64,000 nucleotides of DNA, taken from Oscillospiraceae bacterium (GTDB lineage: Bacteria > Bacillota > Clostridia > Oscillospirales > Ruminococcaceae). The notes under the pieces were generated by a model. The model saw nothing but the letters and a program-made list of their open reading frames with translations. It had not been told where the DNA came from and searched no databases. Shown one piece after another: positions 15,582 to 24,986 of the stretch (position 1 is its first letter; each line of letters starts with the position of its first letter). A program made the position numbers and the translations under genes. The stretch covers positions 1 through 64,000 of the forward strand of contig JAAWRH010000021.1 of NCBI GenBank assembly GCA_022800935.1. The letters run 5' to 3'.

Positions 15582-15633
15582 CTTTCACCGGTTTTACCGG
15601 AAAACGGCGGACAAGAAAAGGAGAGATTGAGCC

Positions 15634-17072
15634 ATGTATGATGTGGTAATTGTCGGCGCGGGGGTTGTGGGATGCTCTGTGGCGGCGTACCTGTCCCGCT
15701 ATCAGATGAAGCTGGCGGTTCTGGAAAAGGAAAATGATGTTTCCATGGGTTCTACCCGCGCCAACAGCGCCATTGTCCACGCGGGATACGACCCCCTCCC
15801 CGGTACTTTGATGGCTAAATACAACGTCCGCGGCTCCCAGCTTTACCCGAAGCTCTGTGAAAAGCTGTCAGTCCCCTTTCAGCGGATTGGTTCCTTTGTG
15901 CTGGCATTTTCCCCGGAGGAAGACAAAACCGTCCAAAAGCTCTATGACCGGGGCGTCGCCAACGGCGTGGAGGGGCTCCGCATCCTCTCCAAAGAGGAAA
16001 CCCTTAAAATGGAACCCGCCCTCAGCGATAAAATTACCTCTGCCCTCTATGCCCCCACCGGGGCAATCGTAAGCCCCTGGAAGTTCACCATCGCCATGGC
16101 GGAAAACGCCTGTGAAAACGGTGCGGAATTCTTCTTCGACCACCCTGTCACAGCGATTGAGAAGACAGAAAACGGCTTCCGCGTCACGGCAGGCGGGGAA
16201 ACCTTTGAAACCCGCGTTGTCATCAATGCCGCCGGAACCCATTCCGACCAAATCAACGACATGGCAGCTCCCCATTCCTTTACAATCCATCCCAACAAAG
16301 GGCAATACTATGTTTTGGACAAAAACCAGGGACAGGTTGTCCATTCGGTTATCTTCCAGTGCCCCTCCAAGGTGGGAAAGGGCGTCCTGGTCTCCCCTAC
16401 CGTTGACGGAAACCTGATCGTTGGCCCCGATGCTGTGGATATCTCTTCCCCTGACGACTGCTCTACCGACCGGGAAGGCTTACAGTTTGTGGTCAACCAG
16501 GCTATGCGCTCCACCTCGGCCTTTAACCTGCGTGAAGCAATCCGCAATTTCGCTGGGGTACGTGCTGCTACTGAAATAGATGACTTCATCATTGGGCCGG
16601 TTGACGGTGTTCCCGGCTTCTTCAACCTGGCGGGCATCAAATCCCCCGGCCTGACCAGCGCCCCGGCCATCGGCGAGGATATGCCCCGCATCCTGGCGGA
16701 AAGCGGCTACACCTTCCCCAAAAAGGAAAACTGCATAGACCGCCGGGAAGCGGTTATCTTCCACACCCTCAGCCATGAGGAGCGGGCGGAGATGGTCAAA
16801 AAGAATCCCCTCTATGGCCGGGTCATCTGCCGCTGCGAAACCATCACCGAAGGGGAAATTGTGGACGCGCTCCATCGTCCCCTGCCCCCTCACACCATTG
16901 ACGGGGTAAAACGCCGCTGCGGGTGCGGCCTGGGACGCTGCCAGGGCGGGTTCTGCGGCCCAAGGGTACAGGAAATCATCGCCCGTGAATTAAATCTGAA
17001 TTATATGGACATTGAAAAGGACAAGACCGGAAGCTATATCCTTCTGGCAGAAACCAAGGGAGGCGAGCTGTA

Positions 17073-17073
<1 letters not shown>
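15634..17073 (+). CDS. FAD-dependent glycerol-3-phosphate dehydrogenase-type oxidoreductase with BFD domain
   Basis: A 479-residue flavoprotein. The N-terminal dinucleotide fold (VVIVGAGVVGCSVA) and DAO domain match GlpA/LhgO-type dehydrogenases, including NSAIVHAGYDP and VINAAGTHSD. The C-terminal BFD-like domain carries six cysteines (Cys399, 401, 429, 431, 436, 441), of which four would bind a [2Fe-2S] cluster. With the two following genes it forms the three-gene anaerobic dehydrogenase set common in Clostridia, converting glycerol-3-phosphate to dihydroxyacetone phosphate. Hydroxyglutarate or related 2-hydroxy acids are alternative substrates. GGAG precedes the start. It overlaps the next gene by one base. 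Confidence 0.85.
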
Positions 17074-18326
<1,253 letters not shown>

Positions 18327-18349
18327 GCGGAAGGGAGAGCGAAACAGCT

Positions 18350-18706
18350 ATGAAAGAACTGATTTGCATTATCTGTCCCCGCGGCTGTCACCTGACGGTT
18401 GACAAAACCGCGGCGGATATTACGGTAACAGGCAACGCCTGCCCCCGCGGGGCGGCTTACGGGAAAAAGGAAGTGACCTCCCCTGCCCGTGTGATTACCT
18501 CCACGGTGAAGGTTGAGGGCGCGTCCCATCGGAGGCTTCCGGTCAAGACCAACGGGGAGGTCCCCAAGGGTAAGATGTTCGAGGTTGTACGGACGCTGGA
18601 TGGTCTGACCGTACAGGCCCCTGTAACGGTTGGACAGGTCATTGTAAAGAATGTGCTGGGAACCGGCGTTGATATCGTCGCGTCCAGGAGCATGGCGAAA
18701 AGCTGA
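18350..18706 (+). CDS. DUF1667 cysteine-motif protein, third subunit
   Basis: A protein of about 118 residues with two Cys-Pro-Arg-Gly motifs, CIICPRGC and NACPRGA, that probably bind a metal or cluster, followed by a beta-rich half. It is the usual third member of the clostridial three-gene dehydrogenase cluster. The start is uncertain: the ATG at 18323 overlaps the previous stop (ATGA), while the ATG at 18350 has AGGGAG twelve bases upstream and gives the typical N-terminus. Function in electron transfer is inferred only from context. Confidence 0.8.
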   Translation: MKELICIICPRGCHLTVDKTAADITVTGNACPRGAAYGKKEVTSPARVITSTVKVEGASHRRLPVKTNGEVPKGKMFEVVRTLDGLTVQAPVTVGQVIVKNVLGTGVDIVASRSMAKS

Positions 18707-18719
18707 AATAAATGAAGTA

Positions 18720-18753
18720 GGCGGGAAAGCCATTTCAGGGCTTTCCCGCCTTT
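18720..18753 (+). terminator. Terminator of dehydrogenase operon
   Basis: GGCGGGAAAGCC pairs perfectly with GGCTTTCCCGCC around a six- or seven-base loop and is followed by TTT. It ends the three-gene operon. Confidence 0.8.
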
Positions 18754-18792
18754 GGTTCCATAACGTTTTTTTGCAGGCATAAAACGGCTTGC

Positions 18793-19227
18793 TCACATCT
18801 TTTGATTATAGTAAAAAACCGAAACCAGATACACAAAAATGCTCACCACAATCAAAAACATTAAAGCAATCATAACAGGCACAGTTGCAAAGCCCATGAA
18901 GCAGAGCAAAAAAAGCGCACTGCTCACGAGAACCGTCTGAACCACAAACGCTAAACTCCCCGCTTTTCCCGAAATCATCCTTCCCCTTTCATCGTTCTCT
19001 TGGATTACAGCGTTTTTATCTTTTGCCATATAATAAACAGAGACTGCGACAATCAAAAATACAGCTCCGAGAAGCAAAAAGCCAATATATGCAATATCCG
19101 CCCTTGGCACCTGGGGCATATTGTCCCGCATCACAAACATGGCCAGCGCGCCGATTAAAAAGAGAATTCCCAATAATGCCCATAAGGCGGAAACTGCTTT
19201 ATATTGATTCTCCATAGATGTTTTCAT
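18793..19227 (-). CDS. DUF2178-like membrane protein
   Basis: A 144-residue protein with four predicted transmembrane helices (about 13-33, 46-66, 92-112, 116-138). Between helices 2 and 3 lies the NDERGRMISGKAG motif that characterises DUF2178/DUF6442-like proteins, which in Firmicutes often sit next to a small XRE repressor. Here it overlaps the repressor gene by 4 bp (ATGA) and has AGGAGG upstream, so it is coupled to it. The role is unknown; the pairing suggests a membrane component of a small regulatory unit. Confidence 0.7.
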   Translation of the reverse strand: MKTSMENQYKAVSALWALLGILFLIGALAMFVMRDNMPQVPRADIAYIGFLLLGAVFLIVAVSVYYMAKDKNAVIQENDERGRMISGKAGSLAFVVQTVLVSSALFLLCFMGFATVPVMIALMFLIVVSIFVYLVSVFYYNQKM

Positions 19228-19427
19228 TGGTTTTCCTCCTGGTAGATAAATATTTCTTCGATTGACAGACCAAAATACTGCGCCAGCTTAAACGCCAGGA
19301 TAAGCGACGGGTTATACCGACCGTTTTCCAATGAGCCTATGGTCTGTCTGGAAACCTCCATAGCTGCCGCCAATTCCTCCTGCTTGATGCCTTTTTCCCT
19401 GCGCAGTTCTTCTAAACGATTTTTCAC
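19224..19427 (-). CDS. XRE-family transcriptional regulator
   Basis: A 67-residue protein made of a single Cro/C1 helix-turn-helix (EELAAAMEVSRQTIGSLENG, about residues 16-35) and a short tail. It starts with GTG at 19427 after a GGGGG-rich ribosome binding site. Its promoter is flanked by inverted repeats with TATGGAAAG half-sites, which are likely its own operators. It is co-transcribed with the membrane protein gene. Confidence 0.92.
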   Translation of the reverse strand: MKNRLEELRREKGIKQEELAAAMEVSRQTIGSLENGRYNPSLILAFKLAQYFGLSIEEIFIYQEENQ

Positions 19428-19440
19428 AGTATCCCCCTTC

Positions 19441-19510
19441 TATGGAAAGTGTCCTTTCCATAAGAATATTATAGCAAAGTCCTGCTGCAATGTCAAGGAA
19501 ACTTTCCATA
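19441..19510. promoter_or_regulatory. XRE promoter with two flanking operators
   Basis: On the minus strand TTGACA (19491-19496) and TATAAT (19468-19473) are 17 bases apart, a perfect sigma-A consensus. A 9-bp perfect inverted repeat TATGGAAAG/CTTTCCATA (19441-19462) lies just after the -10, and a compact version, GGAAACTTTCC followed by ATA (19497-19510), abuts the -35. Repression by the XRE protein at both sites would also affect the divergent serine hydrolase gene. Confidence 0.7.
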
Positions 19511-19537
19511 ATAAAAATACTCCAAGGGAGGTTCAAC

Positions 19538-20545
19538 ATGGATATAAGCCAAATCATCGACAGCAATTTCAGAGGAAACATATATATCGTACAAAACAGT
19601 CAAGTCATATATGAACGTGAAAACGGCTTTGCCGACCTGCCCAACGAAATCCCCAATACATTGGAAACGAAATTCGCCACCGCGTCAGCGGGAAAGGCAT
19701 TTGTCGCCGTTGGAATTTTACAATTAATCGAGCGGGAGAAAATCAGTCTTGACGATACACTAGGAAATCTTCTCGACATAGAGCTTCATAAAATTGACAA
19801 GGGCGTCACCGTAAAGCAGCTTTTAACCCACACATCCGGTGTCCCCGATTACTTTGACGAAACGGTTATGGACGAGTATGAGGATTTGTGGACAGACTTT
19901 CCCAACTATAAAATCCGGCATAACCGCGACCTGCTTCCCCTGTTTATCGACAAGCCCATGATGTACCCCAAGGGAGAAAAATTTCAATATAATAATTCCG
20001 GTTATGTGCTGCTTGCGCTTATCATAGAAGCAGTCACTGGTATCGAGTTTGACCAATATCTGAAGGCAAATATTTTTGACATATGCGGGATGAAATCCAC
20101 CGGCTACTATGAACTGGACAGGCTCCCCGCCGGATGCGCCAATCATTACATCCGCTGCGCCGATAAAAAGAATTATCGAACCAATATCTATTCCACCGAT
20201 GTGAAAGGGACGGGCGCGGGCGGGGCGTTTGTCACGGTTAAGGATATTATCCGATTCTGGAACAGTCTTTTGGATGGAAAACTGCTGTTAAAGGAGCTTG
20301 TTTCCGAAATGCTCCGCAAACAAAGCGGGGACGGCGGCGATCCCGAAGAAGGTTACTATGGCTATGGGATGTGGATTATTGACAACCCCAAGGGAAAGGA
20401 TTTCGCCTATTTTCAGGGCATGGATCCAGGAGTCAGCTTTCTGTCGGAATACAACCCCAACAACGGGATGATTTCCGTTTTGGTCAGTAACTATGGGGAT
20501 AACGTTTGGCGGGAGATGCGGAAAATAAGGGAAGTTCTCTACTGA
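19538..20545 (+). CDS. Serine hydrolase, beta-lactamase/class C penicillin-binding family
   Basis: A 335-residue protein with the SxxK motif (Ser50-Lys53 in TASAGKAF), the YxN motif (Tyr151-Asn153) and the LLTHTSGVPDY segment typical of class C beta-lactamase-like serine hydrolases and esterases. No signal peptide is visible, so it probably acts in the cytoplasm as an esterase or amide hydrolase. The ATG at 19538 has AAGGGAGG seven bases upstream; an upstream in-frame ATG lies in the operator. It is divergent from the XRE gene and may be under its control. Confidence 0.85.
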   Translation: MDISQIIDSNFRGNIYIVQNSQVIYERENGFADLPNEIPNTLETKFATASAGKAFVAVGILQLIEREKISLDDTLGNLLDIELHKIDKGVTVKQLLTHTSGVPDYFDETVMDEYEDLWTDFPNYKIRHNRDLLPLFIDKPMMYPKGEKFQYNNSGYVLLALIIEAVTGIEFDQYLKANIFDICGMKSTGYYELDRLPAGCANHYIRCADKKNYRTNIYSTDVKGTGAGGAFVTVKDIIRFWNSLLDGKLLLKELVSEMLRKQSGDGGDPEEGYYGYGMWIIDNPKGKDFAYFQGMDPGVSFLSEYNPNNGMISVLVSNYGDNVWREMRKIREVLY

Positions 20546-20554
20546 TGATTTTCT

Positions 20555-20585
20555 GGCAGGCAGTCATTGCAGTGAATGGCTGCCC
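20555..20585 (+). terminator. Terminator after serine hydrolase
   Basis: A hairpin formed by GGCAGGCAGTCATT and AATGGCTGCC is followed by a T-rich stretch. It separates the hydrolase from the next promoter. Confidence 0.6.
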
Positions 20586-20620
20586 GCTTTCATTTTATCA
20601 AAAAATCCCTCCATATCGTC

Positions 20621-20649
20621 TTGCTTCAAGCTGTAAATTGTGGTACAAT
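20621..20649 (+). promoter_or_regulatory. Promoter before the AbrB-like gene
   Basis: TTGCTT (20621-20626) and TACAAT (20644-20649) with a 17-base spacer, 37 bases before the next start codon. Confidence 0.6.
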
Positions 20650-20685
20650 GAAAAACCAATTCTATAAAGAGAGGAAGTGCCGCCA

Positions 20686-21153
20686 ATGCCGCAGATGAAC
20701 AAGGGAGGAAAATTCATCTTTGGGAAATCCGTTGTCCACGGGGACGGAACCGTCCAAATCCCGCCCCAGGCCGTCGAGGAATACAACATTACCTCTGACA
20801 AAAGGGTATACCTGTTTACAGGCAGCAAAATCACCGGTGGATTCTGCGTCACAAGGAAGGGATTATTGGAGCCGTCAAAGCTGGGGCATATTTTAGCGGA
20901 AAACCCGGAGCTTCAAAACTATGCCCTCCCCTATGGCGAATTCATCAAATATAAGGGCAGGTCTTACTGCTGGGCCGGCATCTCCGAAACAGGACGGATT
21001 ACCCTGACCCCTTCCATGATGGAATTCCTAAACATAAAGCCGGGCATGGAGCTTCTTTCCATCCGCAGCAGCGATATTGCCTTTACCATGGGGGCAAAGG
21101 GGCCGCTGCTGGAACGGGCGGAGAATTTTGAAGGCGATATCCCCGTATTTTGA
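20686..21153 (+). CDS. Hypothetical protein with two AbrB-like beta domains
   Basis: A 155-residue soluble protein. Two stretches resemble the swapped-hairpin AbrB/SpoVT fold: DGTVQIPPQAVEEYNI...KRVYLF in the first half and TGRITLTPSMMEFLNIKPG...LLSIRS in the second, each with the pattern of a beta strand, a Pro, a helix and a strand. That suggests an internal duplication and possibly DNA binding, though it is longer than a classical AbrB. I chose the ATG at 20686, twelve bases after AGAGAGG; a GTG nine bases upstream is too close to it. Assignment is tentative. Confidence 0.55.
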   Translation: MPQMNKGGKFIFGKSVVHGDGTVQIPPQAVEEYNITSDKRVYLFTGSKITGGFCVTRKGLLEPSKLGHILAENPELQNYALPYGEFIKYKGRSYCWAGISETGRITLTPSMMEFLNIKPGMELLSIRSSDIAFTMGAKGPLLERAENFEGDIPVF

Positions 21154-21272
21154 GCAGAAGCGGCATATCCGGGCTGTTCCTTTCCTGAGCGCAGAGCAGG
21201 TAGAAAAATTTACATTTCTATGCTATGATTCTTTTGGCTGAGAAATATTTTTTAGTTTGGAGAGGAATCAAA

Positions 21273-22109
21273 ATGGAAACGACTGCAAAACCCGCTCTGC
21301 GCCTCAACGCCTTTCATCTGAAGGTAATCGCGCTAGTCACTATGACGCTGGATCACATCGGCAGTTACCAGACCTTTACCATCAACAGGACATTTAATGA
21401 CGCGCTTCGGATCATAGGAAGGATTGCCGCGCCATTATTTCTTTTTATGGTGGTGGAAGGGCTGCGCCATACGCGGAGCAAGCCCAAATATATCCTGCGG
21501 CTGTATACAGCGGGCGTCATCATAGAATCGGTAAACCGGGTAATCTCCAGGCTGACGGGAACCTTTGAGTTTGGCAATACCCTGCCCATGTTTTTCTATA
21601 CCGCTCTATTTGTATTTTGTATAGAAACAATTATAAATACAAAAAAGGTATTTCTGCCCACCTGTGGGATTTTGATTCCCTTTCTGTCTTATTTTCTCAA
21701 TATTATTTTGATGGAACAAGGGTTCAGGACAGCTTGGTCTGTGATTTCCCTGTTCCTCCCATCCCCCATGAATGTTGACTATTCCATCCTGTTTGTGCTG
21801 ATGGGCGTGGCATGGTATTTTATCAACAGCAAAGCGATAAATTGTATGATTCTTGCGGGGCTGTCGGCGGTCTGCTTTGCCGTACCCGCTTCTTGGTTTT
21901 TCACCTTTTCCAGCGTTTGGCTGAAGCCTGTATTTTTTAATGTCTTTGGGTTATTTGTCGATACTCAGTGGTGTATGTTTTTGGCGATTCCCTTTATCCT
22001 GCTCTATAACGGCGAAAAGGGCAGGAGCATGAAGTATTTCTTTTATATCTATTATCCGGTTCATGTATACGTCCTGTTTTTCATCCGGTACATACGGAAC
22101 TTTTTCTGA
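21273..22109 (+). CDS. TraX family membrane protein
   Basis: A 278-residue integral membrane protein with about eight to nine helices. It has the TraX family pattern LKVIALVTMTLDHIG near residue 15, RIIGRIAAPLFLFMVVEG, and a C-terminal YYPVHVYVLFFIR. TraX was first described as acetylating F-pilin, but chromosomal homologues in Firmicutes are widespread and probably acylate other envelope substrates, as acyltransferase-3-like proteins. The ATG at 21273 follows GAGAGG. It stands alone on its strand between two unrelated genes. Confidence 0.85.
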   Translation: METTAKPALRLNAFHLKVIALVTMTLDHIGSYQTFTINRTFNDALRIIGRIAAPLFLFMVVEGLRHTRSKPKYILRLYTAGVIIESVNRVISRLTGTFEFGNTLPMFFYTALFVFCIETIINTKKVFLPTCGILIPFLSYFLNIILMEQGFRTAWSVISLFLPSPMNVDYSILFVLMGVAWYFINSKAINCMILAGLSAVCFAVPASWFFTFSSVWLKPVFFNVFGLFVDTQWCMFLAIPFILLYNGEKGRSMKYFFYIYYPVHVYVLFFIRYIRNFF

Positions 22110-22128
22110 TTCATGGAGGTAACGGATT

Positions 22129-22884
22129 GTGGAGCTGATACAATTAACACATGACAACATCGAACAGGAACATATCTGCTGTGCCATATCGAATAACAAA
22201 GATATTCAGGTGATGTCAAAAAAGAACTGGCTGAAGGAAATGCTGGACGAGGGGCTTGTATTCTTAAAGGGCGATGTCCGGGGGAAGTGCTTTATTGAGT
22301 ATATCCCCGCCGAATACGCATGGGCGCCCATTGAGGCAAATGGTTATATGTATATTGACTGTTTGTGGGTATCCGGGCAGTTTAAAGGACATGGGTACTC
22401 CACCCTGCTGCTGGACAGGTGCATTGAGGACAGCAAGGAGAAAGGAAAAAAAGGGCTTGTTATCCTGTCCTCCAAAAAGAAACTGAGTTTTCTCTCCGAC
22501 CCTGGATATATGAAACATAAAGGCTTTCAAACATCCGATACAGCGGCCCCCTATTTTGAGCTGATGTACCTGCCCTTTGGCAAAGGTACAGACAAGCCTT
22601 GTTTCAGAAGCACCGTACATAAACACGAAGATATGCCAAAAGGATTTGTGCTATACTACACAAACCAATGCCCTTTTACCGCCAAATATGTGCCGGTGTT
22701 GGAGGCTATGGCACAGTCGCGGGGAGCCAATTTACAAGTGATACAGATTCAGTCAAGAGAACAGGCGCAAAACGCCGCTTCCCCATTCACAACCTTTTCC
22801 CTTTTTTACGATGGAGGGCTTGCAGCACATGAAATATTATCGGAGAAGAAGTTTGATAAAATCCTTGCCAGCAAGGGATTTTAA
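22129..22884 (+). CDS. GNAT acetyltransferase with C-terminal YoaP domain
   Basis: A 251-residue protein of two parts. Residues about 1-155 form a GNAT N-acetyltransferase domain, with IDCLWVSGQFKGHGYSTLLL as the acetyl-CoA-binding motif. Residues about 165-250 match the YoaP-like domain, a thioredoxin-like fold containing the segment LYYTNQCPFTAKYVP with a single Cys. The GTG start has GGAGG nine bases upstream. The acceptor substrate is not known; homologues are common in gut and soil Firmicutes. Confidence 0.85.
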   Translation: MELIQLTHDNIEQEHICCAISNNKDIQVMSKKNWLKEMLDEGLVFLKGDVRGKCFIEYIPAEYAWAPIEANGYMYIDCLWVSGQFKGHGYSTLLLDRCIEDSKEKGKKGLVILSSKKKLSFLSDPGYMKHKGFQTSDTAAPYFELMYLPFGKGTDKPCFRSTVHKHEDMPKGFVLYYTNQCPFTAKYVPVLEAMAQSRGANLQVIQIQSREQAQNAASPFTTFSLFYDGGLAAHEILSEKKFDKILASKGF

Positions 22885-22918
22885 TCTATACCGATTTTGA
22901 TAGAAAAGAGGAAGAAAG

Positions 22919-23167
22919 ATGTCCGCTCTAACGTCCCTGGGCCTTGGCAAAACGATGGAAAGGAAACTGCATACCATCGGAATCCACTCGGCGGAGGAAC
23001 TGATGGAAACCGGCAGCAAACAGGCGGTTTTCCGGCTGAAAGAACAGTATCCGGGAACCTGTGTTGTCATCCTCTATCACCTGGAGGCGATCATTCAGGG
23101 CGTTTCCATCAAGGAATTGGATGAAGACTGCAAAGCAGAGTTGAAGACTTACTTTAAGCAGTTATAA
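22919..23167 (+). CDS. TfoX C-terminal domain protein
   Basis: An 82-residue helix-hairpin-helix type protein. It opens with LTSLGLGKTMERKLHTIGIHSAEEL, which is the characteristic start of the TfoX_C domain, and has about five helices. TfoX promotes competence in Proteobacteria, but free-standing C-terminal domains like this are common in Firmicutes and have no established role. GAGGAAG precedes the ATG at a good distance. It is probably not part of an operon with the following AT-rich gene. Confidence 0.85.
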   Translation: MSALTSLGLGKTMERKLHTIGIHSAEELMETGSKQAVFRLKEQYPGTCVVILYHLEAIIQGVSIKELDEDCKAELKTYFKQL

Positions 23168-23223
23168 ATTACTATTTTAACAGGAGTGTTGCTTATCTGA
23201 CAGAATCTACGGTAAAAATTTCA

Positions 23224-23604
23224 ATGAGAGATGAAACCACTTTAAATTGCAGTTATGCAATCGTCACAAAAGGCACTATAAACATTATTATCATTTTAAG
23301 AGACTGCGAATGTGCAATTTATGATTATAATGATTTAAAAGCAAAGGAAAATTATCATTATTTATTGCTCAAACATTATAAAAGCCCTTCCTGCGCATAT
23401 AAAGATTTCTTAAAGCTGATTGGCAAGATGTGTAAAAAAAGCAGCGACAGCAAATATTTTTCAAATCGGAAACAAGAAGACAACAGAATGATTTTTGATG
23501 ATTTTGAACACGAACATATGATAAAGGAGGAAGAAAAAGACACGTACAGGGAAAGATTTTCTGACTTTGAAAATTTTCTTTTTCAGGTAAAAAGCGAATT
23601 TTGA
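23224..23604 (+). CDS. Hypothetical protein, AT-rich
   Basis: A 126-codon frame whose composition is much more AT-rich than its neighbours. It has a beta-like N-terminal half and a charged helical C-terminal half (residues about 90-126); I recognise no family. No ribosome binding site stands before the ATG at 23224. An in-frame CTG at 23197 is ten bases after AGGAG and would add nine residues (LTESTVKIS), so a non-AUG start is worth considering. The gene ends three bases into the next frame, overlapping nothing functional. Confidence 0.5.
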   Translation: MRDETTLNCSYAIVTKGTINIIIILRDCECAIYDYNDLKAKENYHYLLLKHYKSPSCAYKDFLKLIGKMCKKSSDSKYFSNRKQEDNRMIFDDFEHEHMIKEEEKDTYRERFSDFENFLFQVKSEF

Positions 23605-23630
23605 CAAATATTATAATGGAGGTTACATAT

Positions 23631-24074
23631 ATGTCTGTTTCAATCTGCGGAACCGACTGTACACAATGTGACGATTACGGAAAATGTAAGGGCTGTGCCG
23701 AAACAAACGGCAAACCCTTCGGCGGAGATTGTATCGTTGCCTCATACTATTGCGGGAAGGGAAAAACGGCCTTCTGCGAATTCAAGGCAAAGCTGATAGC
23801 CGCGTTTAACGCCCTTGGCATTGAAGATATGGAGCAGGTGACTGATCTCAACGCCCTGCACAGCGCGTTTGTCAATCTGGAGTATACCCTGCCCGGCGGA
23901 CAGGCGGTAAAATTCTGGGATGACGACAAGATTATTCTGGGAAACCAGCTCCACAAAAGGGACAGCGACAGGTGCTACGGCATCGCGGCGGATGAGAAAT
24001 ATCTCCTGGTCTGTGAATATGGCTGTGAAGGTACTGACGCAGAAATTGTGGTTTATAAGCGGTGGAATATATAG
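23631..24074 (+). CDS. DUF3795 domain protein
   Basis: A 147-residue protein with a Cys-rich N-terminal part: CGTDCTQCDDYGKCKGC, then a Cys in FGGDCIVASYYC and a Cys in AFCEFK. This is the hallmark of DUF3795, thought to bind zinc or an iron-sulphur cluster. The C-terminal 70 residues form a beta-rich domain (LEYTLPGGQAVKFWDDDKI). The ATG at 23631 is eight bases after GGAGG. Function is unknown. Confidence 0.85.
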   Translation: MSVSICGTDCTQCDDYGKCKGCAETNGKPFGGDCIVASYYCGKGKTAFCEFKAKLIAAFNALGIEDMEQVTDLNALHSAFVNLEYTLPGGQAVKFWDDDKIILGNQLHKRDSDRCYGIAADEKYLLVCEYGCEGTDAEIVVYKRWNI

Positions 24075-24077
24075 TCC

Positions 24078-24113
24078 AAAAGCACCAGATGTTTGATAGC
24101 ATCTGGTGCTTTT
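24078..24113. terminator. Bidirectional terminator
   Basis: AAAAGCACCAGATG pairs perfectly with CATCTGGTGCTTTT around an eight-base loop. A-tract and T-tract on the two sides make it work both ways, between the DUF3795 gene and the convergent toxin gene. Confidence 0.9.
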
Positions 24114-24134
24114 GATAATAAACGACTGTAAAAC

Positions 24135-24524
24135 CTATAAAGGGAATGATTTCAAAAAATCAGAAACAGTTATAGCAATCCCATCAACAGGAAAATGTTT
24201 TATATTACCTGTAATCAATTTAGCATCACAAAATTTAGCAACTTCATAAAATTTCTTGTCCGTCTCATCAATAAAAGGACTATCTATCGGAGCAGCCACT
24301 ATTGAACATCCGTTAGCAACAACCCAGTCTAAAAGCCACTGAACCTCAACAGGAGAAAATTTAAATTTAGGACGATTCAGCACATCCTTATACTCACATA
24401 AAATTCTATCATCAAAACAAGGCACCAACACACCAGAAACGACCATACTTAAAATTTTTGCAGGCAGCCCATTCTTTGACCACAGTGCAGAAACTAAAAT
24501 ATTTGTATCAATTACCACCAACAT
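24135..24524 (-). CDS. PIN-domain toxin
   Basis: A 129-residue ribonuclease-like toxin of the COG1569 PIN family. The acidic active-site residues are in place: Asp6 in VVIDTNILVSAL, Glu44 in CEYKDVL and Asp86/Asp89 in FIDETDKKFYEVA, with ITGNIKHFP as the characteristic C-terminal motif. It overlaps the antitoxin stop by three bases, so the two are coupled. It should cleave RNA when not bound by its partner. Confidence 0.88.
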   Translation of the reverse strand: MLVVIDTNILVSALWSKNGLPAKILSMVVSGVLVPCFDDRILCEYKDVLNRPKFKFSPVEVQWLLDWVVANGCSIVAAPIDSPFIDETDKKFYEVAKFCDAKLITGNIKHFPVDGIAITVSDFLKSFPL

Positions 24525-24802
24525 TATGAAATCCCCTGACGTGCAGCGGATATCTCGGCTTCTATCTCCTCGTCGGTCATATAGCCGTGTTCTGCTGCTG
24601 TTTGTCTCATGGAATTAAATGCAAGCATAGCCTTAGCCTGCTTAATTGCCATTATCGTTTCTTCCAAACTGCCATCGGCAACTTTAAGCATAATTGCTGA
24701 TGGTTTTCCGTTATTTGTAATGACCACTTGACCATCAGAAGAAAGATCGTCCCAAATTGTGTTAGAAGTGTTTCTTAAATCTGTTACAGAATAGAAATTC
24801 AC
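24524..24802 (-). CDS. Phd/YefM-type antitoxin
   Basis: A 92-residue protein: an N-terminal Phd/YefM DNA-binding fold (SVTDLRNTSNTIWDDL and GQVVITNNGKPSAIMLKV) and a helical acidic C-terminus that would mask the PIN toxin. The GTG at 24802 is chosen because AGGAGG lies eight bases upstream; a GTG at 24811 overlaps that site. The promoter at 24821-24849 precedes it. Autorepression is expected for this family. Confidence 0.85.
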   Translation of the reverse strand: MNFYSVTDLRNTSNTIWDDLSSDGQVVITNNGKPSAIMLKVADGSLEETIMAIKQAKAMLAFNSMRQTAAEHGYMTDEEIEAEISAARQGIS

Positions 24803-24820
24803 TACAATCACCTCCTAATT

Positions 24821-24849
24821 ATGATACAATAATATGCAGCAGTTGTCAA
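24821..24849 (-). promoter_or_regulatory. Promoter of PIN toxin-antitoxin operon
   Basis: TTGACA (24844-24849, minus strand) and TATCAT (24821-24826) with a 17-base spacer. The -35 overlaps the stop codon of the acetyltransferase fragment just upstream. Confidence 0.7.
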
Positions 24850-24986
24850 CTTTTTATGCAGTCTTTCTCCATAAACAAAGCATATCCGTCCTCCCGAAAT
24901 CCGCAGCCCACATACAGCCTTTTCGCGGCGGAAATTTCCGTATTGACATACAGCCGGATTCCGGCAGCATCCAGTTGATATGTCAT
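24846..24986 (-). pseudogene. GNAT acetyltransferase fragment (C-terminal end)
   Basis: A 46-codon frame overlapping the stop of the S9 peptidase gene by ATGA. Its sequence LYVNTEISAAKRLYVGCGFRE followed by ALFMEK is the typical last third of a GNAT acetyltransferase (acetyl-CoA-binding strand and C-terminal helix). The first two thirds are missing. It could still be translated by coupling, but the fold would be incomplete, so I treat it as a gene remnant. Confidence 0.65.
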
